A DNA stretch of 38,775 nucleotides from assembly GCA_029559475.1 (NCBI GenBank), contig JAKQBN010000070.1, positions 1 to 38,775 on the forward strand. The letters are read 5' to 3'. Position 1 is the first letter of the stretch; each line of letters begins with the position of its first letter. This DNA is from a bacterium (GTDB lineage Bacteria; UBA4055). Below the pieces are notes generated by a model. That model saw only the letters and a program-made list of their open reading frames with translations, ran no database searches and had not been told where the DNA came from. The translations under genes were made by a program, and so were the position numbers. This document shows, one piece after another, positions 1 to 8,590 of the stretch.

Positions 1-413
1 ATATTGGAAGTTATCCTCGGACCTTTTGATCCTATCGGCTCTTTTATCGCCTGGCACATCGCTTTCATACCCTTTTCCAGCCTCTTCCAGTCCTTACTCT
101 CGTTTTCGACCGGCAGTATATCTTCGTCGATCGATTTAAAAATATACTTGCCTTCGAGAGCTTTTTTCGGAAGCATCTCCCTTCTGAAATCCTCAAGGTG
201 GGAAAATCCGTTCTGTTCTTCTCCGATATTGACGAAAACTGAATTCATGCCCGGTACGACATTATCAATAAATCCCGCGTAAATATTACCGATCTTCCTT
301 TCGTTGTCTGGTCTTTCGATGAACATTTCTACAAGCCTGCCGTCCTCAACTATAGCGACCCTTGTCTCGTTCGTCGAAACATTAATAAAGATTTCTTTTA
401 AGTTCTCCTTCAT
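1..413 (-). CDS. rng: Ribonuclease E/G, N-terminal part (runs off the window)
   Basis: Only the first 137 residues lie in the window. The reading frame starts at an ATG at 413 and stays open to position 1. The protein begins MKENLKEIFINVS and then shows the RNase E/G pattern: RVAIVEDGRLVEM, an S1-like segment with GNIYAGFIDNVVPGMNS and FVNIGEEQNGFSHLED, and later the family block GSKGPRITSN. The family makes endonucleolytic cuts in single-stranded A/U-rich RNA during rRNA maturation and mRNA decay; the catalytic DNase I-like part is outside the window. The start codon overlaps the stop of the upstream PTS IIB gene (ATGA), so translation is probably coupled. RNase G is more likely than RNase E because the N-terminus is short, but the missing C-terminus would decide. 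Confidence 0.88.
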   Translation of the reverse strand, partial: MKENLKEIFINVSTNETRVAIVEDGRLVEMFIERPDNERKIGNIYAGFIDNVVPGMNSVFVNIGEEQNGFSHLEDFRREMLPKKALEGKYIFKSIDEDILPVENESKDWKRLEKGMKAMCQAIKEPIGSKGPRITSN

Positions 414-889
414 TGTTCCTTCCATTTATTAAAAACATATTCAAGTCCGTATCTGGCATTTGTCGGCAGGTCCTGAACGAATATCTCGGGCACCAGAACT
501 TCAAGTTCTTTTAGAAGCTGTATATCCGTTTCATTCAGAAATATATAGTTATTGATCTGCTTTCTTCCTTCTGTGTAGTGTATCCCGCCGATATTGAGTT
601 TCTTATACGAAAAACCTCCTTTCAGAAGTCTGACGGCAGCTTCGAGTGATCTTAAAACGAGAATATACGGTTCGGCATTGCAGGATGTAAAAAATGATCC
701 CGCATCTTTAACCGCAATCGCTCTTCCTACGCATCCGAAAGGCACTCCGGTCAGATATAATTCGGAATCGTTTTTGTCTGCCGCTATTTCATCGTCCGCT
801 ATGATCATAAATCTGGGTCTTATATAACCGCACCATCCTACAGCTACCTGGCCGTGGATCAGCCTGTCGTCAACTCTTATCAGGTTCAT
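410..889 (-). CDS. PTS mannose/fructose/sorbose-type IIB protein
   Basis: A 159-residue protein, the normal length for a free-standing IIB domain of the mannose family. It opens with MNLIRVDDRLIHGQVAVGW, the family signature; His12 in DDRLIHGQ is the residue that carries the phosphoryl group. In classical systems IIB passes phosphate from IIA to the sugar taken up through IIC/IID. No IIA, IIC or IID gene is visible nearby. It sits between an ElbB-like gene (12-nt gap) and ribonuclease G (ATGA overlap). An orphan IIB in such a setting may be regulatory rather than a transporter part; that is an inference. Family assignment is strong, substrate unknown. Confidence 0.88.
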   Translation of the reverse strand: MNLIRVDDRLIHGQVAVGWCGYIRPRFMIIADDEIAADKNDSELYLTGVPFGCVGRAIAVKDAGSFFTSCNAEPYILVLRSLEAAVRLLKGGFSYKKLNIGGIHYTEGRKQINNYIFLNETDIQLLKELEVLVPEIFVQDLPTNARYGLEYVFNKWKEQ

Positions 890-901
890 CTCTATGCCCT
901 T

Positions 902-1564
902 TCAGATCTTGTCTGAGATATATTTCACAAGCTTGTCTATTCCGGTATAGACTTCAAATAACGCCGCATTGCTGTTCATGTAGGCCGGCGCGCTGACGAT
1001 CCTGTTCATCTCGTCTACGCAGATCTCGGTTGAATCTAAAAGAACCGCGGTAACGCCTATGCTGCTCAATTCATCAGCGGTTTTCGGCGAGTGTCCCGGA
1101 GTAATTTTCAGCCCGGTAGCTTCGCCTTTTAGAGCCATCGCCACCATTATCGGTGAAATGCAGATCGCCCCGATATATTTGTCCATTTCGTAAAAATCCA
1201 GAATTACGCTCTTTACCTGTTCAGAAACACTGCCGTTAATGCCTTCGAGTCCGTAGGTAAAAAGGTTTTTCGCGACCCCGAATCCCCCCGGAATTATTAA
1301 AGCGCCGTAATTGTTCGGATCAAGTTCAGAAATGTCCTTGATCTTTCCGCGGGCAATCCTCGCTGCCTCGACGAGCAGATTTCTCGTTTCCTTTGTTTTA
1401 ACTTTTTTAAGATGGTCCATAACATCATACTGCGCGGAATCGACCGAGAAACATTCATAGTCTACGCCGTACCTGCTCAGCGCAATAAGTGCCGATACCG
1501 ATTCCTGGATCTCCGATCCGTCCGCATGGCCGCATCCGGCAAGTAAAACCGCAACGCTCTTCAT
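902..1564 (-). CDS. elbB: ElbB-like DJ-1/PfpI family protein (glyoxalase/isoprenoid-associated)
   Basis: A 220-residue single-domain protein of the class I glutamine amidotransferase-like (DJ-1/PfpI) superfamily. It begins MKSVAVLLAGCGHADGSEIQ, and Glu18 lies in the conserved GSEIQE block. The nucleophile-elbow cysteine is Cys135 in IGAICISPIM, and IIPGGFGVAKNL near residues 90-101 is typical of ElbB. E. coli ElbB (YhbL) has weak glyoxalase activity and a historical, poorly defined link to isoprenoid synthesis. The gene is 18 nt downstream of rarA and 12 nt upstream of the PTS IIB gene, so all are likely on one transcript. Size and motifs fit the family well; the physiological role is unclear even in model bacteria. 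Confidence 0.85.
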   Translation of the reverse strand: MKSVAVLLAGCGHADGSEIQESVSALIALSRYGVDYECFSVDSAQYDVMDHLKKVKTKETRNLLVEAARIARGKIKDISELDPNNYGALIIPGGFGVAKNLFTYGLEGINGSVSEQVKSVILDFYEMDKYIGAICISPIMVAMALKGEATGLKITPGHSPKTADELSSIGVTAVLLDSTEICVDEMNRIVSAPAYMNSNAALFEVYTGIDKLVKYISDKI

Positions 1565-1582
1565 ATTACGCCCCCTTTAATA

Positions 1583-2914
1583 TTAATATCTCTTTCTGCC
1601 TTTCCATTTTGATGCAAGTCTTTCCTTTATCTGCTTTTCCATGCCTTCTTCTGTCGGAAAATAGAACTGTTCGTTCTTTATCTTTTCGGGTAAATAATCT
1701 TCAGCTACAAAATGGCCTTCAAAATCGTGAGGATACTTATATTCCTTTCCGAACCCGAACTCCTTCATCATTTTTGTAGGCGCGTTCCTCAGGTGCAGGG
1801 GAACTTCGGCATTGTCACCTTCTCTTTCCACTGTCTCGAAAGCTTTGTTCAGAGCCATATACGAGGCATTGGATTTCGGCTGGGAAGCGAGATAGGTTGT
1901 GCACTGCGCAAGAATTATTCTGGCTTCCGGCATACCTATTACCGAAACCGCGTTGAAGCACGTCTGAGCCATCACGATCCCGTTCGGGGATGCGTTACCC
2001 ACGTCCTCAGACGCGAAAATGATCAGCCTTCTGGCAATGAATTCCGGATTTTCGCCCGCGTCGAGCATCCTGGCGAGGTAATAAACTGCCGCGTCAGGGT
2101 CCGAGCCTCTCAGGCTTTTTATGAAAGCGCTGATCACGTCATAATGATAATCGCCTGATTTATCGTATTTCTTTCTGTTGTCGGTAAGCGCTTTTTTAAG
2201 TTCGGGCTGCGATATGACCGCATTCTGCTGATCCTCCGAGAATTCTACCGCAAGTTCGAGCGTATTAAGCATTTTCCTCGCGTCCCCGCCGGATGATTCA
2301 AGAAGTATCTTCCTTGCTTCATCAGTGATCTTTACTCTCTTAGATCGTATGATCTCATCATTTTCAAGCGCCCTGTCGAGAATTTTGTCGAGGGCGTTTT
2401 CGCTTAAAGGCTTTAATTTAAGAACTTTGCTTCTTGACAGCAGAGCCGAATTTACCTCGAACGACGGATTCTCCGTAGTCGCGCCGATAAGCCTGATGAT
2501 GCCTTTCTCGACAGAATTCAAAAGCGCATCCTGCTGTCCTTTGTTATACCGGTGTATCTCGTCGATAAAAAGGACGGCCGATTCTCCGTTCCTTGCGGCT
2601 ATACCGGCATTGAATATCACTTCCCTAAGATCCTTTACGCCAGAACTTACTGCGCTTAATTTATAGAATTTCGATCCTGATTCTTTCGCGATCAACTTTG
2701 CCAGCGTGGTCTTTCCGCTTCCGGGTGGTCCCCACAGGATCATCGAGAATACCGACTTGTTCTTTAGCATCCGGTCAATTATCTCGCCTTCACCGGTAAT
2801 ATGTTCCTGGCCGACTACATCAGCCACCTTCTGCGCTCTTACCCGTTCTGCGAGCGGTATGAATTCTTCCGGCACATCCTCCAGACTGTCTTCGCCGAAA
2901 TTGAATAATTCCAT
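1583..2914 (-). CDS. rarA: Replication-associated recombination protein RarA (MgsA), AAA+ ATPase
   Basis: A 443-residue clamp-loader-like AAA+ ATPase acting at stalled replication forks. The N-terminal segment contains PLAERVRAQKVADVVGQEHI, characteristic of RarA/WRNIP1. Walker A is WGPPGSGKTTLAK (residues 61-73) and Walker B is VLFIDEIHRYNKGQQD (about 114-129). Sensor 1 is GATTENPSFEVNSALLSRS. The C-terminal half has the family's tetramerisation region, with SGDYHYDVISAFIKSLRGSD and DPDAAVYYLARMLDAGE. Length is normal. Translation starts at an ATG at 2914 with only a weak Shine-Dalgarno sequence. It is the first gene of the minus-strand run ending in ribonuclease G, and a plausible promoter lies just upstream. 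Confidence 0.95.
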   Translation of the reverse strand: MELFNFGEDSLEDVPEEFIPLAERVRAQKVADVVGQEHITGEGEIIDRMLKNKSVFSMILWGPPGSGKTTLAKLIAKESGSKFYKLSAVSSGVKDLREVIFNAGIAARNGESAVLFIDEIHRYNKGQQDALLNSVEKGIIRLIGATTENPSFEVNSALLSRSKVLKLKPLSENALDKILDRALENDEIIRSKRVKITDEARKILLESSGGDARKMLNTLELAVEFSEDQQNAVISQPELKKALTDNRKKYDKSGDYHYDVISAFIKSLRGSDPDAAVYYLARMLDAGENPEFIARRLIIFASEDVGNASPNGIVMAQTCFNAVSVIGMPEARIILAQCTTYLASQPKSNASYMALNKAFETVEREGDNAEVPLHLRNAPTKMMKEFGFGKEYKYPHDFEGHFVAEDYLPEKIKNEQFYFPTEEGMEKQIKERLASKWKGRKRY

Positions 2915-2943
2915 TCAATACCCGTAATTTTCTACAAATATGG

Positions 2944-2972
2944 AAAATACGAAATTTTACCTGCATATTCAA
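2944..2972 (-). promoter_or_regulatory. Candidate promoter for the rarA run
   Basis: On the minus strand TTGAAT (2972-2967) and TATTTT (2949-2944) are separated by 17 nt, a sigma-70-like arrangement about 30 nt before the rarA start. It overlaps the T-tract side of the groESL terminator. Assigned by eye only. Confidence 0.35.
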
Positions 2973-3009
2973 TAAAATAAAAACGGACCGGAATTATTTC
3001 TCCGGCCCG
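2970..3009 (-). terminator. Rho-independent terminator of groES-groEL
   Basis: Read on the minus strand, a 9-bp stem (3009-3001 pairing with 2992-2984, one G-T wobble, G+C-rich) closes an 8-nt loop. It is followed directly by TTTTTATTTTATTG. It lies 134 nt after the groEL stop, downstream of a long inverted repeat, and ends the chaperonin transcript before rarA begins. Confidence 0.85.
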
Positions 3010-3041
3010 CTGCTAAACATTGAAATATATTTTAAGTCTGC

Positions 3042-3142
3042 AAATCGCTTAATCGCAAGGAGAAGCGCAGTTTCCGAAATGGAGTTTGCTTAAAGGCAAA
3101 TAACATAAGGAAACAAGCTTCGACGCAGCAATTATGCGATTT
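3042..3142. repeat. 101-bp imperfect inverted repeat between groEL and its terminator
   Basis: The outer arms are AAATCGCTTAATCGC (3042-3056) and GCAATTATGCGATTT (3128-3142). They are complementary at 13 of 15 positions. Further in, GAAGC pairs with GCTTC, GTTTCC with GGAAAC, and the centre TTTGC pairs with GCAAA around TTAAA. The whole segment can fold into one long interrupted hairpin on either strand. It begins at the last bases of the groEL stop and ends about 30 bp before the terminator. It could be a MITE-like or REP-like intergenic element, or a 3'-UTR structure stabilising chaperonin mRNA. No second copy was seen in the window. Confidence 0.6.
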
Positions 3143-4816
<1,674 letters not shown>

Positions 4817-4827
4817 TCAGAAATTTA

Positions 4828-5109
4828 TTATTTTACGACTGCCAGCACGTCTTCGAATTTTAAGATGAGATATTTCTTTTCATCCAGCGTTATCTCAGTG
4901 CCGGAATATTTGGCGTAAATGACTTTATCGCCGACTTTTACTTCTTTTTTTAACTCTTCGTCGTTTCCTACCGCTACTACTTTACCGAGCTGAGGTTTTT
5001 CTTTTGATGATGTGTCGGGAAGTATAATTCCGCCTTTCGTTTTGTTCTCGATCTCTTCGATCATTTCAAGAACGACTCTGTCCTTGATCGGTTTTAAATT
5101 TACTGCCAT
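4828..5109 (-). CDS. groES: Co-chaperonin GroES (Hsp10)
   Basis: The 93-residue lid of the GroEL folding chamber. The ATG at 5109 is chosen because it follows an AGGAG ribosome-binding site and the protein then begins [16 protein letters not shown], as in other GroES proteins. An upstream in-frame ATG at 5175 would add 22 residues with no homology character. The mobile loop that binds GroEL is [19 protein letters not shown], and the C-terminal block [14 protein letters not shown] is canonical. First gene of a groES-groEL operon. I see no CIRCE element (TTAGCACTC-N9-GAGTGCTAA) upstream, so HrcA control is not supported. Confidence 0.97.
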   Translation of the reverse strand: MAVNLKPIKDRVVLEMIEEIENKTKGGIILPDTSSKEKPQLGKVVAVGNDEELKKEVKVGDKVIYAKYSGTEITLDEKKYLILKFEDVLAVVK

Positions 5110-5139
5110 TTTGATTCTCCTCTTTTTTAATTTAAAAGT

Positions 5140-5170
5140 TTGCATTACATTATTGCAATTACCTTGCCAA
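5140..5170 (-). promoter_or_regulatory. Candidate groESL promoter with overlapping inverted repeat
   Basis: On the minus strand TTGGCA (5170-5165) and TAATGC (5147-5142) are 17 nt apart, 32 nt before the groES ATG. A short perfect inverted repeat, TTGCA-N9-TGCAA (5140-5158), covers the -10 region. Its 9-nt spacer equals that of CIRCE but the arms differ, so it may be an operator for another repressor or coincidence. Confidence 0.3.
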
Positions 5171-5500
5171 TTCATTTTTAAGGCTGATCTTTTACTTTCC
5201 GGGTCATTGAAATGTTCATTCTGTCAGACCCTGTCAGTTGTTGTCATATCCCCAATCATTCTATATTGCTCGGCATAAGTTCATTCATGATCTCATCCTG
5301 CAGCCATCCGTTCAATCGCTTCTTTTTAGCGTGTTTCGCACCGGCGTGATCAAATACGTAACGGATGTCGATCCTTCATGAATTATGTCTCGCTGCTTGA
5401 CCGATGGAGGTTATAAGACGAGTCATATATTTTGAGAAACGGGATTGCATCCTTGTTTTGCCGCAGGTACGTGTTATCTCTAAATCATTATACAATTAAT

Positions 5501-5516
5501 GCCGGCTTAAGCCGGC
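5501..5516. repeat. 16-bp perfect palindrome
   Basis: GCCGGCTTAAGCCGGC reads the same on both strands. It lies 36 nt downstream of the stop of the zinc-ribbon gene, so on the minus strand it could form a 6-bp G+C-rich hairpin with a TTAA loop. The following bases (ATTAATTGTATAAT) are A+T-rich but not a clean T-run. It may be a weak terminator or a protein-binding site. Confidence 0.5.
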
Positions 5517-5552
5517 TGCAGATCGTTTCGAGAAATGATATGACGAGTGATC

Positions 5553-6221
5553 TCACCGTATACCGAGCTTCCACCTGCTGATGCCTCTGAAGAACATCAG
5601 AATAGTGAACGGCACAACGAACTGCCCTTCCATGATCCTGTTCGACGTAGAAAGGATCAGCCAGGCCTTATCGATCTCCTTCTTCCTGTAATACTTTAAA
5701 AATACGACCATAAGTGTTTTGGAAAATTCCCTGAAACGCCTGTCGCTCATGATCAAAGTAACGGCATTATCATAATATTTAGTACCTTCTTCCGTATGGA
5801 ACCAGCCTTCAATCGAGCCGGGCTCTCCGAATTCTTTAATTATAAGTTTAATCTCATCGTCAGAAAAAAAGAATTCATTAAATTCATCCGTGTTAAAGAA
5901 TTCAAAACTTTCATTAATGAACTTGTCCGCATTCTGATCATATTCCTTCCCCGTCTGAGCGTAAGAATTCATAAGATCCATTGAAGCTTCCATAACGCTC
6001 TTCTGCATAACCGGACTCCCGAAATAAGAAGAAGGGGTCGCTGTTTCTTTTTCCAGTTTCTTCTGCTGAAATTCTGCCGATACCTGATAATACTGACATT
6101 CGCCGCAGTCTTCATTTCTAATTGTCGCGCAGCAGACCGGACAGATCAGTTCTCCGCCTTTAATGATACATTTCCTCTTTCCGGGTTTCGCATTGCAGTT
6201 AATGCATTTATCCTTTGCCAT
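5553..6221 (-). CDS. Uncharacterised protein with N-terminal eight-cysteine zinc-ribbon-like domain
   Basis: A 222-residue cytoplasmic protein I cannot assign to a named family. The first 42 residues carry eight cysteines: C6-x2-C9, C18, C27-x2-C30-C31 and C39-x2-C42, the last in DCGECQYY. This strongly suggests one or two structural metal sites. The remainder is acidic and predicted helical, with no recognised catalytic motif. No signal peptide or membrane segment is visible. It is the last gene of the pgi run, 21 nt after the YgjP-like gene, and ends just before the palindrome at 5501-5516. A nucleic-acid or protein-binding role is possible from the zinc-ribbon look, but that is an inference. 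Confidence 0.75.
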   Translation of the reverse strand: MAKDKCINCNAKPGKRKCIIKGGELICPVCCATIRNEDCGECQYYQVSAEFQQKKLEKETATPSSYFGSPVMQKSVMEASMDLMNSYAQTGKEYDQNADKFINESFEFFNTDEFNEFFFSDDEIKLIIKEFGEPGSIEGWFHTEEGTKYYDNAVTLIMSDRRFREFSKTLMVVFLKYYRKKEIDKAWLILSTSNRIMEGQFVVPFTILMFFRGISRWKLGIR

Positions 6222-6242
6222 AAATATACTCCGAATAATAAA

Positions 6243-6749
6243 TTAAATATCAGCCGCCTTCATGCCTTTAGCCAGCAGGTAGCCTGTTGCCCTCTCCTTT
6301 AATCTGTACCTTGAAACCAGATTTCTGAAATTCTTTCCGTGGTCGGGATAGATCAGATGAGCGATCTCGTGAATAATTACAAGATCCAGCACCCAAAGCG
6401 GAAAATCCTTAAGCTTAGGATTAATTATAATGTTTCTATCCCTGACAAAACACTTTCCCCATGTGGTCCTCAAAGAATCCGAATAGGCTATATTAAAATC
6501 AGGAGCTTCGGGAATGAATCTGTTCCTAAGTACACCAGCCCTTTCTGAAAGAGTGCCGCTTTCGCCGGATATCCTGGTTCTGACTCTCAGCTTTTTAACG
6601 GATTTTTTAATAAAATCATCAATTAAGGTCTGATCAGAATGATAAGGCGCCATGACCTTGATAGTTTTTTCATCAAGCAGTTTAGCCTGAATAGTTCTCC
6701 TTCTCGCTTTCGACCTGACAAGCAGTATTTCAAATCCCTCTATCTCCAA
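6243..6749 (-). CDS. YgjP-like (DUF45/M48-related) zinc metalloprotein
   Basis: A 168-residue protein of the YgjP/WSS1-like metallopeptidase family. Zinc ligands are visible as HEIAH (His127, Glu128, His131) followed by His137 in PDHGKNF, the arrangement of this family. The N-terminal block EILLVRSKARRRTIQAKL and the central RTTWGKC segment are also typical. The start is a TTG at 6749 placed directly after the TAG of the preceding gene (TAGTTG). There is no in-frame ATG before the domain, so coupled translation is likely. YgjP-type proteins are annotated as UTP pyrophosphatases in some databases, but the reaction in this organism is uncertain. Confidence 0.82.
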   Translation of the reverse strand: MEIEGFEILLVRSKARRRTIQAKLLDEKTIKVMAPYHSDQTLIDDFIKKSVKKLRVRTRISGESGTLSERAGVLRNRFIPEAPDFNIAYSDSLRTTWGKCFVRDRNIIINPKLKDFPLWVLDLVIIHEIAHLIYPDHGKNFRNLVSRYRLKERATGYLLAKGMKAADI

Positions 6750-8108
6750 CTAGAAATTACTTTTTTTAATTTTCGACTGCCAGTTCGGATCGTTCTTTTC
6801 GCCGGGATAATCAGAATGAACCAGCTTGAATTCTCCGAATCCGTGAACATCGGCGAATACGAAAGTATAATTCCCGGTAAAATAAGTCCATATCTCATGA
6901 TCTTTATATTCGTTATTGTAAGTCTCGATATCTTTCTTGCTCGGAGCTCCCATCTTCAGATATATCCTCCCGCGGTCGGTCTTCCATCCTTCGATCTTAC
7001 TTGTTGAAAAATCCGCATTGATCTTTTCAATATTCTGCTTGAACAGCTTTCTTGAATTTTCCTGAGTTTTCTCTTTTTCAGCCCAGTATCTTTTCAAAAA
7101 CTCCCTTTTCCCGGTCAGTAAAAGATTGGTATATTTGTCCTGCTCCTTTTTATCAAGCGTCAAAAATACCTGATCGTACTCTGTAAGAAGATCGCTGTCC
7201 TTCATAATATCAAGCTCTAAAGAATCTTTCGAAGAAATGGGCATATTTTCATCTTCGACTATCCTGTCTTTTACAAAATCCAGCTTCCTGTAAACAAAGA
7301 AGTTGTTCTTTCCTTCGATGGTCCTGCCGGTCTTTTTATTGTTTATTTTCAGCGTAAAATTATATGCTCCGGTCTGAAGTCCCGGTATCGATATCCTGTC
7401 AGCCAGTACAAGAGATAAACCAGTAGATCTTTTTGTTTCTACCGCGCCTGTTTTTACTTCTTTTCCTTCTGCTGTGGAAATAGTCCAGTCGTATTCTATT
7501 TCATCGTCCTTATCTAAACCGTAAAGCTCATTATAATAATATAAGAACGGTCTGCTCGTTCCGTAGATCTTGCTGGGATTAGGCAGTATTATTACACCCT
7601 GTTTAAAAAATTCTGATTTATTATCGGGTTTATCTGTTATAATTCTGGAAGCGAGCTGGATGGTGGACATAGAGAATTTGTCTTCAAATCCGGCGACCAT
7701 GAACATCTTCGAATCCTGCGGAACTTCGAGCACGTCTATCTGCTTATCGGAATTAAGATCGTCAACTTCCACAACGAGCCTGTAATATCCCGGAGGAAGC
7801 ATCATTCTGGACATAACGGGTATTTCTGCGCCTGAATACTTGTCCTCATCTTTCGAAATTGAATACTTCTGCTTCCATTTGTCTTCGGCAACAAGATTAT
7901 CTTTGTCGTACACGAACACCTTCATCGAAAATGTGCTCGACATGTTCTTGTCGAATTCAAGATAATAGATGGGTATGGAAATGTAAATCTCGGTTCTTGT
8001 CACTCCGGTTTTATCGGTTTTGTAACATGCGTAATCTGTATAAAAGAACTCTTTGGCCGCTAAACTGATGATCATTATCAGCAGTGCTAAAACAATTAAT
8101 TTCTTCAT
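6750..8108 (-). CDS. Secreted GWxTD-domain protein
   Basis: A 452-residue exported protein. The N-terminus MKKLIVLALLIMIISLAAKE is a Sec signal peptide; no lipobox is seen. The middle is beta-rich, resembling carbohydrate-binding or Ig-like folds. Near residues 365-400 it has EGWKTDRGRIYLKMGAPSK followed by DHEIWTY, the defining motif of the GWxTD domain. That domain is found mainly in Bacteroidetes/Chlorobi/Fibrobacteres, Acidobacteria and related groups, and its molecular function is unknown. The start overlaps the stop of the NlpC/P60 lipoprotein gene (ATGA), so the two are translationally coupled and probably act together in the envelope. Domain assignment is firm; role is not. Confidence 0.87.
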   Translation of the reverse strand: MKKLIVLALLIMIISLAAKEFFYTDYACYKTDKTGVTRTEIYISIPIYYLEFDKNMSSTFSMKVFVYDKDNLVAEDKWKQKYSISKDEDKYSGAEIPVMSRMMLPPGYYRLVVEVDDLNSDKQIDVLEVPQDSKMFMVAGFEDKFSMSTIQLASRIITDKPDNKSEFFKQGVIILPNPSKIYGTSRPFLYYYNELYGLDKDDEIEYDWTISTAEGKEVKTGAVETKRSTGLSLVLADRISIPGLQTGAYNFTLKINNKKTGRTIEGKNNFFVYRKLDFVKDRIVEDENMPISSKDSLELDIMKDSDLLTEYDQVFLTLDKKEQDKYTNLLLTGKREFLKRYWAEKEKTQENSRKLFKQNIEKINADFSTSKIEGWKTDRGRIYLKMGAPSKKDIETYNNEYKDHEIWTYFTGNYTFVFADVHGFGEFKLVHSDYPGEKNDPNWQSKIKKSNF

Positions 8109-8590
8109 TTTTGTATCCTCCTCCCTTCGATGTATCTGTCTTTATAATAATCCGTAGTCAAAAGGTTGATCTCCGGACCTTTAGTTGTTGAAGCGTGAAG
8201 GAATTTCCTGTCGTATAGATAGATCCCGACGTGGGATACGCCTTTTCCGTTCGTATTAAAAAAAACGAGATCGCCGTACTTGAGATCGCCTTTATCCTTT
8301 ACCGGCGCACCCTGCAGGAACTGGCTTTGTGAAGATCTGTGTAACTTTATTCCGTAAACTTCTTTATAAGCAAGCTGTACGAATCCGCTGCAGTCGAACT
8401 CATCCGGACCTGTCGCGCCTATCTTATAATCGGCTTTCTTGTACTTTTCGTAAAATTTTTCGAAGCTTTCGGTTATCTTGAAACCTTCTTTTCTCAGCTG
8501 TTTATCCCGTTCGGAAAGAGCTTTTGATGACGAACAGGATATCAGAAGCATTACCGCTGAAAATAAAAGTGCGTATTTTATGAATTTCAT
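8105..8590 (-). CDS. NlpC/P60 cell-wall peptidase lipoprotein
   Basis: A 161-residue lipoprotein. The signal peptide ends in the lipobox LLISC, so Cys19 would be lipid-modified after cleavage. The catalytic domain follows directly. The nucleophile is Cys67 in DEFDCSGFVQLAY, the general base His120 in GVSHVGIYLY, and the third residue His132 in FLHAST. KYGDLVFF is a further family block. Such enzymes cleave gamma-D-Glu-diamino-acid or related bonds in peptidoglycan stem peptides from the periplasmic side. The gene overlaps pgi upstream and the GWxTD gene downstream, each by ATGA. The catalytic triad is complete, so it should be active. Confidence 0.93.
   Translation of the reverse strand: MKFIKYALLFSAVMLLISCSSSKALSERDKQLRKEGFKITESFEKFYEKYKKADYKIGATGPDEFDCSGFVQLAYKEVYGIKLHRSSQSQFLQGAPVKDKGDLKYGDLVFFNTNGKGVSHVGIYLYDRKFLHASTTKGPEINLLTTDYYKDRYIEGRRIQK

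Larger units (their letters stand above)
5110..5552. other. 443-bp intergenic region upstream of groESL
   Basis: No intact gene is evident. It holds the candidate groESL promoter, a 16-bp perfect palindrome (5501-5516) and a TATAAT on the minus strand at 5492-5487. There is also a minus-strand frame from an ATG at 5426 to a stop at 5256, interrupted once by TGA at 5378-5376. The part after the stop is a lysine-rich 39-codon stretch containing GAKHAKKKRLNGWLQDEIM. There is no ribosome-binding site, so this may be a decayed small gene. No tRNA, CRISPR or insertion sequence was recognised. Confidence 0.5.

Noticed and set aside
5256-5426. Recoded TGA (selenocysteine or alternative code) in the small minus-strand frame
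   Set aside because: TGA is used as a normal stop by several genes in the window, and there is no ribosome-binding site or recognisable selenoprotein context; decay or chance is simpler.
5110-5552. CIRCE heat-shock element upstream of groES
   Set aside because: No TTAGCACTC/GAGTGCTAA arms were found on either strand; only an unrelated short inverted repeat with the same spacer length.
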